Shown: one piece after another, positions 1 to 7,377 of the stretch
Layout: every line of letters starts with the position of its first letter
Position numbering within the stretch: position 1 is the first letter of the stretch
NCBI GenBank assembly: GCA_038238115.1
Contig: JBBRYB010000012.1
Coordinates: 1-64,000 of the forward strand
DNA: 64,000 nt
Direction of reading: 5' to 3'
From: JBBRYB01 sp038238115
GTDB taxonomy: Bacteria > Actinomycetota > Actinomycetes > Propionibacteriales > Nocardioidaceae
Program-made: the position numbers and the translations under genes
The notes under the pieces: model-generated
The model's input: only the letters and a program-made list of their open reading frames with translations
Databases searched by the model: none
What the model was told of the DNA's origin: nothing

Positions 1-135
1 CAATACTGGTCATGACGGTCATCGCAGTGTCCTTCTTCGAGTCGGTTGTGAGAGATCACTCGAAGGATCACCCGGTGGCCGTCGCTGCATCTACAGCGAC
101 ACGCTCACCAAGATCCGTACACCACTCTGCTGGAC

Positions 136-495
136 TCAACTGTCAGAGCAGCCTTCGCCATCTCTGCAGAGCTCGCAGTCGGACCCCGAGGCGTCGTCGT
201 CGGCTGGCACGTCATCACCCGGCTTGGAGGGGAGTGGGTCGTCAGCAAGGTGCCAGCCCTCGGCGCATTGCTGCATCCGCAACCGCCGTGCCTTGTCCGC
301 ACACGGTGGACACCGTGATTCGCGGGTGGATCCGCAGCGGATGACCACGCTGGTGGTCTGCCCGGTTTCCCGGTCGGTGACCTGCCGGAGCAGGGGCCGG
401 ACGCAGACGCCGGCTTTGGCGGCGTAGTCGCGGACCACCTCGCCGGTGATCACCGGGCCTAGGGCAACGGGACCGGACACGGATACGGCGCTCAT
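136..495 (-). pseudogene. Truncated replication initiator (RepSA-like), N-terminal fragment
   Basis: This 119-residue product carries the N-terminal signature of pSAM2-type replication initiators: a Cys-rich segment with C54, C62 and C65 followed by the RRLRMQQC stretch (C77). Family members are normally several hundred residues long, so the DNA-processing body is missing. The ATG at 495 overlaps the FtsK-like stop by four bases (ATGA), the usual tra-to-rep coupling in these elements. After the TGA I found no frame that continues the protein, and positions 1-135 hold no recognisable gene. The element is therefore probably defective for replication. An xis/int pair would be expected beyond the left edge. 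Calling it a pseudogene is inference from length. Confidence 0.6.
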
Positions 496-2009
496 GCGGC
501 TGCCCTCGACTTTTCGGCGGGCAGCTCCGCGACGACCTGGATCCGCGGTCGGGGTGCGTAGTCGTGGGCGAGCCTGGCGATGTGGTCGTCGGTGACCCAC
601 CCGAACCGGACCCGGACCGGCTCCGCACGTCCGTCGATCCCCACATACCCGACCCCGGGCAGGGTTTCGGGGATCTGGTCACAGCGTGCCCCTCGGTCGC
701 GGGCACCTTGACCAAGGACGAGGCCGACATGGTCCGGTTCCGACATGCGCAGCGCGATCCGGGTGGGGAACAGGTCCCGGACGGTGAGGATCTCCTTCCG
801 CGGGTCCTGCACCGCCCCCAGCACGGTCACACCGACCGCCCGGCCCTGGGAGAGTAGGAGGGAGAGGGCGGCGGCGATGCGTTTCTTGGCGTCCCGGTCG
901 ACCACATACGCGGTCAACGAGGCGATCTCGTCCACCACCACCAGAATCAGCGGCTCCGCCAGCGTGGGGGTGTGCAGGCGAGTCTTCCCGCGCAGGCTGG
1001 CTTGCCGTCGGCGCATCACCTGCACGGCGTCCTCGAGGACCTTCGCGAACTCCAGCTCGTAGGCGAACCCGTTCCTCGAGATTCCGTTCGCGCTGTCTTC
1101 GTCGTCGGGGTCGCCGTAGACGAACCGGGTGAACAGGCCGGCGCCGGGGGCGAGTTCCATGCCGCCCTTCGGGTCCAGGCACCACACCGACACCAGCCCG
1201 TCGCGGATCGCTGGCCCCAGCGCATGCAGCGTGGACCACACCACGGAGCCTTTCCCGGATCCGGTCGCACCGACCACCAGCAGGTGGGTGCCGAGCAGTC
1301 GGAGCCGGTAGGTGGTGCCGTCCTCACACAAGCCCACCGGCAGGGATGTCAGATCCGGTACGCCACACCCGTCGGCCTCGGCGGGCAGCGGGTCGACGGG
1401 TGTGGTGAGGGGGTCGTCGACGAGGAACCACAGCTCGAGCTGGTGGCGGTGTTTGGTGGTCCGGACTCGGCAGTCCTGCGCCCCGAAGGTTTGCGCCAGC
1501 CGGGGACCGACGGCGGTCCAGTCGTCGAAGACCTGGCCGGGCAGCATCCGCACCCACACCCGGTCCACCGTCCCGGTTGAGGAGACCCGGAGCATCTTGG
1601 GGACGTATCCGGAGCTGTCCATGGTGACGGCGAGGTTGGTGGTGACCATGGCTGGTTGCCACGCGAACCGGTACACCACCCAGCCTCGCCACAGTCCGCG
1701 CAGCCGCCACACGACCTGTCGGGTGAACGTGTCCGGCCACTTCCACCGCCACACGACCAACGCCACGGTGGTGAAGGTGGCCAGGATGCCTGTCACGACA
1801 ACGCCATGCCCGTGGGCGAGCCTGACCGCGAACCATCCCCCGGCCACGGGGACCAGGACGACGGGTCGGTGGACGATCAGCCGCAGCAGCCACACGAGGC
1901 CTTGACCGACCTTTCGGCTCACCCAGGCCGCCAGGACAGCTGAGAGTGGGACGTGCACCTTCGCGACGTTGAGACGGACCGGGTTCGTCTCCCGTTGGGT
2001 GCCGCGCAT
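492..2009 (-). CDS. FtsK/SpoIIIE-family DNA transfer ATPase of an integrative element
   Basis: A membrane-anchored ATPase of the TraSA/TraB-like type that moves double-stranded DNA between mycelial or adjacent cells in actinomycete integrative elements. Hydrophobic segments lie at about residues 30-90. The Walker A motif GATGSGKG is near residue 247 and Walker B LVVVDE near 357-361. I chose the ATG at 2009 because GAAGG sits five bases upstream and this start clears the end of the preceding small gene. An upstream start at 2048 (13 residues longer) would overlap that gene by 31 bases. It lies second in the minus-strand order small membrane protein, FtsK, Rep, and is coupled to Rep by an ATGA overlap. 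Confidence 0.85.
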   Translation of the reverse strand: MRGTQRETNPVRLNVAKVHVPLSAVLAAWVSRKVGQGLVWLLRLIVHRPVVLVPVAGGWFAVRLAHGHGVVVTGILATFTTVALVVWRWKWPDTFTRQVVWRLRGLWRGWVVYRFAWQPAMVTTNLAVTMDSSGYVPKMLRVSSTGTVDRVWVRMLPGQVFDDWTAVGPRLAQTFGAQDCRVRTTKHRHQLELWFLVDDPLTTPVDPLPAEADGCGVPDLTSLPVGLCEDGTTYRLRLLGTHLLVVGATGSGKGSVVWSTLHALGPAIRDGLVSVWCLDPKGGMELAPGAGLFTRFVYGDPDDEDSANGISRNGFAYELEFAKVLEDAVQVMRRRQASLRGKTRLHTPTLAEPLILVVVDEIASLTAYVVDRDAKKRIAAALSLLLSQGRAVGVTVLGAVQDPRKEILTVRDLFPTRIALRMSEPDHVGLVLGQGARDRGARCDQIPETLPGVGYVGIDGRAEPVRVRFGWVTDDHIARLAHDYAPRPRIQVVAELPAEKSRAAA

Positions 2010-2017
2010 CGACGCCT

Positions 2018-2215
2018 TCACAGCGACGACACCTGCGCCCAGAACCACACACCCGACGAGTTCAGGGCCTCATCCACCGTAGGACCCGCCGGCGTGAGCG
2101 CGACCACCAACCCGAACAAGACGCACACCGTCGCCGACCCCAGACCGAGATTCGCGGTCCGGAGCAGAAGCACCACCAGGGCACCGAGAACCAGTGCGAC
2201 CGCAGCAACACTCAT
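2018..2215 (-). CDS. Small membrane protein of the integrative element
   Basis: A 65-residue protein made almost entirely of two hydrophobic helices (about residues 3-20 and 26-44), with a run of G bases about nine bases before its ATG. It ends eight bases before the preferred FtsK start, so the two are probably co-transcribed. Small two-helix proteins in this position are common in actinomycete integrative elements, but I cannot assign a function. It might support the transfer ATPase in the membrane. Confidence 0.6.
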   Translation of the reverse strand: MSVAAVALVLGALVVLLLRTANLGLGSATVCVLFGLVVALTPAGPTVDEALNSSGVWFWAQVSSL

Positions 2216-2243
2216 GTGTCATACCCCCGACGCATGCCGTGCG

Positions 2244-2663
2244 TCAGGCCGCTGCAGGCGACGAGGCGGTGCTCGGCATCGCAGACGCAGTGGACTGCTT
2301 GCCGACTGGTTTGCTGCTGTCCGTGACCGAATCTGCGCTCCAGACTTCCGAGAAGCCGCCAGCCTTGTTGACCCTGATGTCGACACGCAGGTCGGTAAAC
2401 CCGATGGGCGCCAGCCGCCCGGGTATCGGCTGGTGCTCGACGGGCACCGTTACCTTGGCCGTGACGGTTGACTCTCGTCCGAAAGAGGTCTGCGTGTACA
2501 ACACCTCGATCGCCCACAGCGGCATGCCCGTCTGCTCGTCTCGGGCTTGTCGCTCCGAAGGGCGACGCCGACCGTCAGATGTCTCTTCCCACTCCCTGAG
2601 GGGTTCCACGATCCCCGTCGTGATCATGTTCTGCCTGCTGCTGTCAACTGCGTACGTTGCCAT
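2244..2663 (-). CDS. Pra-like activator of replication, integration and excision
   Basis: A 139-residue soluble protein resembling the 'plasmid replication, integration and excision activator' family of pSAM2-like elements. The recognisable core is a charged segment RDEQTGMPLWAIEVLY followed by beta-strand-rich sequence ending with FTDLRVDIRVNKAGG; the C-terminus is Ser/Thr/Ala-rich and low complexity. I chose the ATG at 2663 because a GGGAGG Shine-Dalgarno lies seven bases upstream. A longer frame from 2753 reads through the regulatory region and is less likely. It is the first gene of the minus-strand element module, and an inverted repeat lies just upstream. The family assignment is by pattern recognition, without a database search. 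Confidence 0.55.
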   Translation of the reverse strand: MATYAVDSSRQNMITTGIVEPLREWEETSDGRRRPSERQARDEQTGMPLWAIEVLYTQTSFGRESTVTAKVTVPVEHQPIPGRLAPIGFTDLRVDIRVNKAGGFSEVWSADSVTDSSKPVGKQSTASAMPSTASSPAAA

Positions 2664-2677
2664 CTCCGCCTCCCTAG

Positions 2678-2712
2678 ATGCTTGAGTCCAACTGGTCATC
2701 ACATTCAAGCAT
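2678..2712. promoter_or_regulatory. Inverted repeat in the divergent promoter region of the element
   Basis: ATGCTTGA at 2678-2685 is matched by its exact reverse complement TCAAGCAT at 2705-2712, and a related half-site GCAAGCA lies at about 2728. The interval between the Pra-like gene and the divergent 73-aa gene is unusually AT-rich (2700-2730). This fits an operator for an element-encoded or neighbouring regulator; the XRE protein at 3607 is a candidate. No binding protein is demonstrated. Confidence 0.4.
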
Positions 2713-2826
2713 ATTATTCTAATAGATGCAAGCACTATTCTCGCTATGGACATCAGGCCTGAGAATGTGGAGCATTAACTGTAGGAAGCTCGGCATATCG
2801 AGCACGACACAACGAAGGGAACAGAC

Positions 2827-3048
2827 ATGTACCTGTGGTTTCTCACCAAGTGGATCCACTCCGGCTCCAGCGGCTGCCCCAGCGTCTACGCCACCGATGA
2901 CCCTGAGACTCTGGTCATCCAGGGCAACGTCCTCGACGACGCAACACGCGCGAACCTCTCTCAGGTCCTCGACGGGGAGGACGCGGTCATGATCCCGACC
3001 GAGACCATCCTCCGAGCCGCGAGGATGATCGAAGAGCGCCAGCCGTGA
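2827..3048 (+). CDS. Small conserved protein upstream of DUF6879 gene
   Basis: A 73-residue acidic protein with AGGGAAC upstream of its ATG. The sequence (YLWFLTKW at the start, CPSVYATDD, then NVLDDATR) resembles the short proteins that commonly precede DUF6879 genes in actinomycetes. Its stop overlaps the GTG of the next gene by four bases (GTGA), so the two are translationally coupled. Function unknown. The position suggests a partner in the DUF6879/XRE regulatory unit. Confidence 0.6.
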   Translation: MYLWFLTKWIHSGSSGCPSVYATDDPETLVIQGNVLDDATRANLSQVLDGEDAVMIPTETILRAARMIEERQP

Positions 3049-3584
3049 CTGACCGCTTCACCGACCTCGACAGCGACGAGTGGATGGCGTTGTTCACCAG
3101 CGTCCAGTCGTCATGGTTTCGGTTGGAGACCCTCCAGGTCTACGACGTCGGGTACGAGAACGAGGAGTTCGAGACGTTTCTTCGGACGGGACAACTCGAC
3201 CGCGAAATAGGTCCGTGGCAACAGATGATCTCCACGCATACGCACGGTGGCCGTCAGTTGCGCCGTGTGCACGTGATTGAGGAGCCGCTGACCGACTACC
3301 TGCGGTACGAGCTCGCCGCCTATCAGCACAACGGCAGAGCCGGCGAAGACATCCGGATCATCCCCGTGAGGCATGGGCAATGGCCGAGCAACCTACCCCA
3401 GAACTTCGACTTCTGGATGTTCGACGACTCGGACGTTTGGACCATGACCTACGACGACGCCGGCCGCTTCATTGCGGCTGAACGCGCCACCGATACCCAC
3501 ACCGTCAACCAGTGTCGAGAGTGGCGCGACGTCGCCCTCGCACACTCCATTCCACACACCGACTACGCCGTTCACGTGGCCTGA
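3045..3584 (+). CDS. DUF6879 family protein
   Basis: A 179-residue soluble protein. It has the features I associate with DUF6879: an aromatic N-terminal region (SSWFRLETLQVYDV), a GRQLRRVHVIEEPLTDYLRYEL core and a DFWMFDDSDVWTMTYDD segment. The start is GTG at 3045, overlapping the upstream stop. It precedes an XRE/DUF5753 regulator, an arrangement common across Streptomyces and relatives, where such pairs are thought to act like toxin-antitoxin or signalling modules. No catalytic motif is evident. Confidence 0.75.
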   Translation: MTDRFTDLDSDEWMALFTSVQSSWFRLETLQVYDVGYENEEFETFLRTGQLDREIGPWQQMISTHTHGGRQLRRVHVIEEPLTDYLRYELAAYQHNGRAGEDIRIIPVRHGQWPSNLPQNFDFWMFDDSDVWTMTYDDAGRFIAAERATDTHTVNQCREWRDVALAHSIPHTDYAVHVA

Positions 3585-3606
3585 CCGAAAGGGAGGGATC
3601 AACGCC

Positions 3607-4467
3607 TTGGCCGCACCCGCCCGACGCGCCCGGACTGTCCTCACAGAGGCCCTCCGACAAGCACGCCGAGACGCAAACCTCACCGGAACGACGCTGGCAA
3701 CGCGTCTCGGTGTCGGGTGGGCGCAGCCAAAAGTCTCCAAAATCGAGTCCGGCCGCCAGCTACCCACCGTCGACGAAGTCCGCGCATGGGCCAAAGCCAC
3801 CTCCGCCGATACCGACAAGCTCCTCGCGCTACACGCCCATGCTATGCACGAGTTCGAATCCTTCCGCGACTCCTTCGAAATCGACGGCGGACCCGACCGC
3901 CATCAAGAGATCCACGCCGCCGCCGAACGAGCCGCAACCGTCATCAACGGCTTCCAGCCCAACATCGTGCACGGCCTGCTTCAAACCCCCGACTACGCCC
4001 GGGCACTCCTGCGCCTTCCCGGAGGACCAGGTGACCACGGAGCCACACACGATGAGATCGACCGCATCGTCGCCGCAAGAATGCGACGTGCCGCAATCCT
4101 CTACGAACCAGGACGCCGAATCGCCGTGCTCATCGGCGAAGCAGCCCTGTACAACCGCGTCGGCTCCACCAAGATCATGGATGAACAGCGCGAACAGATT
4201 GCCCGCTTAGCCACCGCCTCCACCCACGCAACCATCGGCATCATTCCGTTCCGATCCTTCCCCGTCCTCGCCCAGCACGGCTGGGATCAGCGCGACCGGA
4301 TCGTCACTCTCGAGACAACTGCCGGAGATCTCGAAATCGCGGACCCGGCCGAAGTAGATCAATACGCGCACTGGGCAGCCCTTCTACTGCGGACCTCCAA
4401 GACCGGACGGGCAGCAGCCGAGCTGTGCCGCACATCCATGCAGAATGAAGTTGGGGGACTCAACTAG
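3607..4467 (+). CDS. XRE-family regulator with DUF5753 domain (Scr1-like)
   Basis: A 286-residue DNA-binding regulator. A helix-turn-helix occupies about residues 10-65 (TLATRLGVGWAQPKVSKIESG), and the rest is the DUF5753-type sensor region (INGFQPNIVHGLLQTPDYAR, later IGIIPF and ETTAGDLEI). I chose the TTG at 3607 because GGGAGG lies ten bases upstream and the HTH begins at the usual distance; the longer open frame overlaps DUF6879. It starts 22 bases after the DUF6879 stop. This family pairs with small acidic proteins and controls its own locus. It may bind the inverted repeat at 2678-2712. Confidence 0.85.
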   Translation: MAAPARRARTVLTEALRQARRDANLTGTTLATRLGVGWAQPKVSKIESGRQLPTVDEVRAWAKATSADTDKLLALHAHAMHEFESFRDSFEIDGGPDRHQEIHAAAERAATVINGFQPNIVHGLLQTPDYARALLRLPGGPGDHGATHDEIDRIVAARMRRAAILYEPGRRIAVLIGEAALYNRVGSTKIMDEQREQIARLATASTHATIGIIPFRSFPVLAQHGWDQRDRIVTLETTAGDLEIADPAEVDQYAHWAALLLRTSKTGRAAAELCRTSMQNEVGGLN

Positions 4468-4759
4468 GTGTCCGCTGATCCAGGCAGCGCGCGGCAAGGC
4501 GTCACCCTGCCTCTTACCAACCGTCCTCGACCAACCAGTCGATCCGAGTCCAACGACGGCTGGGATCATGTTGGGGTGATGACCACTGGCCTCGGCAGTC
4601 AGCCGTTCCAGCGAGGACTCGTCGCAACCGGCGGGCACCTACTCGACCAGCTCGAGACGCGTCGGATACCTGATCTACGACCGAGGTTAGGCGGACGCGC
4701 GAGGCGTGCTCGAACGGAGGCCAATTGCGTCGAACCCAGCCTTGCGGTTCGGTGACAGG

Positions 4760-5185
4760 ATGACACGGCAACCGCCCCCGCCAACTACTCCCGGTCGCCG
4801 GAGCGCGATGGTTCAGCAGAGAACGAAAGACACTGTTCCCGAGGTTGCTCTCCGCCGCGCACTCCGAGCACGCCGGCTGGTGGGTTACCGCAAGCACGTC
4901 CGCGTGCTGCCCGACCTTCGCAGGACGGTCGATATCGCTTTCATAGGCCCCCGGGTCGTAGTCGATGTCCGCGGGTGCTTTTGGCACGGCTGCCCGCAGC
5001 ACGCGCGTCGAGGTACATCAAACGCGGAGTGGTGGGACGCAAAGCTGCAGGCCAATATTGAGCGTGACCTGGGCACGGAGCAGCGGTTCATGGAAGCCGG
5101 CTGGCTCGTGGTCGTGGTGTGGGAGCACGAGGATCCAGACGCGGCCGCTGAGCGTGTCGCGGCGGTCGTCCAACAAAGGCGCTAG
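4760..5185 (+). CDS. vsr: Very short patch repair (Vsr) endonuclease
   Basis: A 141-residue Vsr-type nickase that cuts beside T:G mismatches left by deamination of 5-methylcytosine. Conserved features are PEVALRRALRARR near residue 27, the VDIAF aspartate D58, the CFWHGC zinc/active-site motif at 73-78, WWDAK at 91-95 and the WEHE strand at 121-124. The length is typical of the family. The ATG at 4760 has only weak GACAGG spacing; an in-frame ATG at 4808 would remove part of the N-terminal helix. It lies convergent to the cytosine methyltransferase module, which explains its presence: Vsr protects the genome from mutation at methylated sites. Confidence 0.9.
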   Translation: MTRQPPPPTTPGRRSAMVQQRTKDTVPEVALRRALRARRLVGYRKHVRVLPDLRRTVDIAFIGPRVVVDVRGCFWHGCPQHARRGTSNAEWWDAKLQANIERDLGTEQRFMEAGWLVVVVWEHEDPDAAAERVAAVVQQRR

Positions 5186-5186
5186 A

Positions 5187-5478
5187 ACTCAGCGTCCTGA
5201 AGTCGTCGCCCAAGATCGTTTCGATCTCGTCGTCCCTCGACGCGTTGATAGCGAGCTCGATATCGGACACCGAATCTTTCGAGCGACTCAGTGTCCTCTG
5301 TTGCAGCGGAAACGCGTTCCCGTTCGCGGTGAAGGGTGTAGTAGACGGCGTAGATGGCCGCACCCTTGAAGTGGGCGGCGCTCGGAAGCATCGTGATCAT
5401 CGGCTGCGGTCAGCAACTGTTGAAGATTCTGCACCCGAGGTTGGTAATGTCCAGCGGGTTGTATGACGCGTCCGACAC
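5187..5478 (-). pseudogene. Decayed Eco29kI-family (GIY-YIG) restriction endonuclease
   Basis: Read from a GTG at 5478, 28 bases after the methyltransferase stop, the frame gives VSDASYNPLDITNLG. It then meets an in-frame TGA, after which it continues with LPSAAHFKGAAIYAVYYT. The NPLDxxNLG and FxGAxIYAxYYT blocks are the N-terminal hallmarks of Eco29kI-type GIY-YIG restriction enzymes, whose cognate methyltransferases are C5-cytosine enzymes. Beyond YYT the similarity stops, so roughly the last two thirds (catalytic Arg/His/Glu region) are lost. I read this as the dead restriction half of a type II system whose methyltransferase survives. It was found by eye and should be confirmed by alignment. 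Confidence 0.6.
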
Positions 5479-5506
5479 AAACCTAATTCACCATAGGGCC
5501 GACCTG

Positions 5507-6712
5507 TCAGGCGGTCGCCTTCTTCGCCGCCCGATCGCGCATATCCGCGACCTGCAGGTGGTCCGCGACGCTCTGGGTGACCTTCTGGGCCAGGAGCACC
5601 GGCACCGCGTTGCCGAGCTGGCGCATCGCTTCGCCCCACGCCCCGTGCAGCTCGTAGTCGTCCGGGAAGGTCTGGATCCGGGCACTCTCCCGGACTGTGA
5701 AGTATCGGAGAGATCCGTCCGGACGGCGGAGCATGTTCTCTCCACCGGGCACTCCGTGGCCGCCGGCTTTGAGTGCCTTGGAGGGCATATCCATGGGCGA
5801 GCCGGTGTGACCGGCGTAGGAGCGAGCGCCGGGCTGGAGGATGTGGTTCTTGAACTTGCGGCTGCCGTTCATCGTCGGCTCCGGCAGGTCGGAGATGGCG
5901 TCGCGAACCGTGCGCCAGGGCTTCCGCAGGTCGCTCGGGTCAACATCTCGCAAGGCCGCGACCCGCTTCTCGAGACGGGGGCTGAGCGGCTCGCGATTGT
6001 TCTTGGCGACCTGGTGGCGCCTCCAGTACTTCCCCGTCACCAACTGGTCGTACAGAAGCGCGTCGTAGGAGTGGGACTCCTCCGGGAATGACCACTCCGC
6101 GTCCAGGTCGGAGCGAAAGCCGACGATGAAGACGCGGTGGCGCTGCTGCGGCACTCCATAGTCGGCGGCGTTCACCAGCGTCGGCACGACGTTGTAGCGC
6201 AAGCCATCCGCGCTGGCGGTGGTGTGCTCGCTCTGGAGGCGGTGATAGTGCTCCAGCCAGGTCTCGCCTTCCCGGCTAACGATCTCCGGGTGCCCGAGCT
6301 GTAGTTGGATGTAGCTGAAGTAGTTGGCAAAGGCCGAGCGGGTCAGCCCCCTGACGTTCTCGAAAACGAACGCCTTCGGCTGGAGTTGGCGAATCACGTT
6401 GATCGCGGCGGGGAACATATCGCGCTTGTCGTCGACGGCCCGGGCCTTGCCACCCATGCTGAACGGCTGGCACGGCGGGCCACCTGTGACCACGTCGACC
6501 CCGACGTTGATGGCCCAGGACCAGTTGACATCGCGCACGTCGCCCTCGTGGACGCGCCATGGTCCGGCCAGCGGGTATCCTGCGGCCTTGTTCTCACGAA
6601 CCGTGTCGCATGCCCAGCGATCCCACTCGACGACCATCTCGGGTCGCAAGCCAGCCGCTTCCCCGCCGAGAGCGAGACCACCCGCGCCGGCGAAAAGTTC
6701 CACTGACCGCAT
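5507..6712 (-). CDS. DNA (cytosine-5) methyltransferase
   Basis: A 401-residue C5-methyltransferase. Motif I is FAGAGG (residues 7-12), motif IV is GGPPCQPFSMGG with catalytic C81, motif VI is FENV (118-120 ENV), motif VIII is the QQRHRVFIVGF stretch, motif IX/X is represented by TVRESARIQTFPDDY and QLGNAVPV. The target-recognition region lies between about residues 230 and 330. It resembles methyltransferases paired with Eco29kI-like nucleases, and a remnant of such a nuclease follows directly. Upstream on the same strand, 62 bases away, is the three-gene ATPase/helicase/nuclease operon, and Vsr lies beyond. It probably methylates a specific site to mark self DNA; the site cannot be read from the sequence. 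Confidence 0.93.
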   Translation of the reverse strand: MRSVELFAGAGGLALGGEAAGLRPEMVVEWDRWACDTVRENKAAGYPLAGPWRVHEGDVRDVNWSWAINVGVDVVTGGPPCQPFSMGGKARAVDDKRDMFPAAINVIRQLQPKAFVFENVRGLTRSAFANYFSYIQLQLGHPEIVSREGETWLEHYHRLQSEHTTASADGLRYNVVPTLVNAADYGVPQQRHRVFIVGFRSDLDAEWSFPEESHSYDALLYDQLVTGKYWRRHQVAKNNREPLSPRLEKRVAALRDVDPSDLRKPWRTVRDAISDLPEPTMNGSRKFKNHILQPGARSYAGHTGSPMDMPSKALKAGGHGVPGGENMLRRPDGSLRYFTVRESARIQTFPDDYELHGAWGEAMRQLGNAVPVLLAQKVTQSVADHLQVADMRDRAAKKATA

Positions 6713-6774
6713 AGCGCGAGACTACTCAGTCGGACCGACCATGTCGGTATGCGCGCCGAATGGTGTTGGTGACC

Positions 6775-7377
6775 TCACGAACCGACGGCGCGCGGTGCGT
6801 ACATGACCGAGAAGAGGTCCACGCCGATAAGTTCGCAGAGCGCCTTGGCGCTGGTCCACTCATCCGCTGGCAACGGCGTCATGCTCGACCTGGTGATTGC
6901 GATCGCGACCCGGCCGGTGCTCAGGGCACGAACACGCGACGCCGCCCAATGCAGATCGCGTAGGCCGCGGAGCGGCCCCCAGAACAGCGTGACGGATTCT
7001 CCTTGCGGCCCCTTGACCTTGCATTGCATCGGCTTCTGCTCGATCGACCCGGCGGCGACGGTCCACTCAACGCCGAGCGCGGCCTGAACGATCGCGTCGG
7101 GCCCCGGATAGCGACGGGGCGTGAACTGCGCGGTGCCGCCGATGCCCTCGAGAGCCCTCGGGTACTCCTTCGCGGCGCTGTCCTTCAGCCAGACGCGAAT
7201 CTGGCCCTCGGTCATGTAGGGGCGCAACGGTCCGCTGAACGTTCGATCCGCGACTAGCTCGTCGAAGACAGCACCACGCTCGCCCGCAGCGACCTGCTCC
7301 CAGCGGCGGCGGTCGAAGACCCTATAGGCGTACTCGAGGGCCGCTTCCCGCACCTCATCCGGCAGTTTCAACTCCAA
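6775..7377 (-). CDS. Putative PD-(D/E)XK-like nuclease of the GHKL/helicase defence operon
   Basis: A 200-residue protein of no family I can name with certainty. A GPDAIVQAAL segment at about residues 92-101, followed 20-25 residues later by QKPMQCKVKG, has the spacing and character of a D...(E/Q)xK nuclease core. The call is tentative. There is no ATG: translation probably starts at TTG 7377, or at TTG 7371 with GAGGGAG six bases upstream. Both lie at the helicase stop, so the gene is translationally coupled to the helicase. It is the last gene of the three-gene operon and precedes the methyltransferase, a position where R-M systems carry the nuclease or specificity subunit. Confidence 0.6.
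   Translation of the reverse strand: MELKLPDEVREAALEYAYRVFDRRRWEQVAAGERGAVFDELVADRTFSGPLRPYMTEGQIRVWLKDSAAKEYPRALEGIGGTAQFTPRRYPGPDAIVQAALGVEWTVAAGSIEQKPMQCKVKGPQGESVTLFWGPLRGLRDLHWAASRVRALSTGRVAIAITRSSMTPLPADEWTSAKALCELIGVDLFSVMYAPRAVGS

Noticed and set aside
4468..4755. 95-codon plus-strand frame after the XRE gene
   Set aside because: It starts directly after the XRE stop with no ribosome site, is low complexity and has no recognisable domain.
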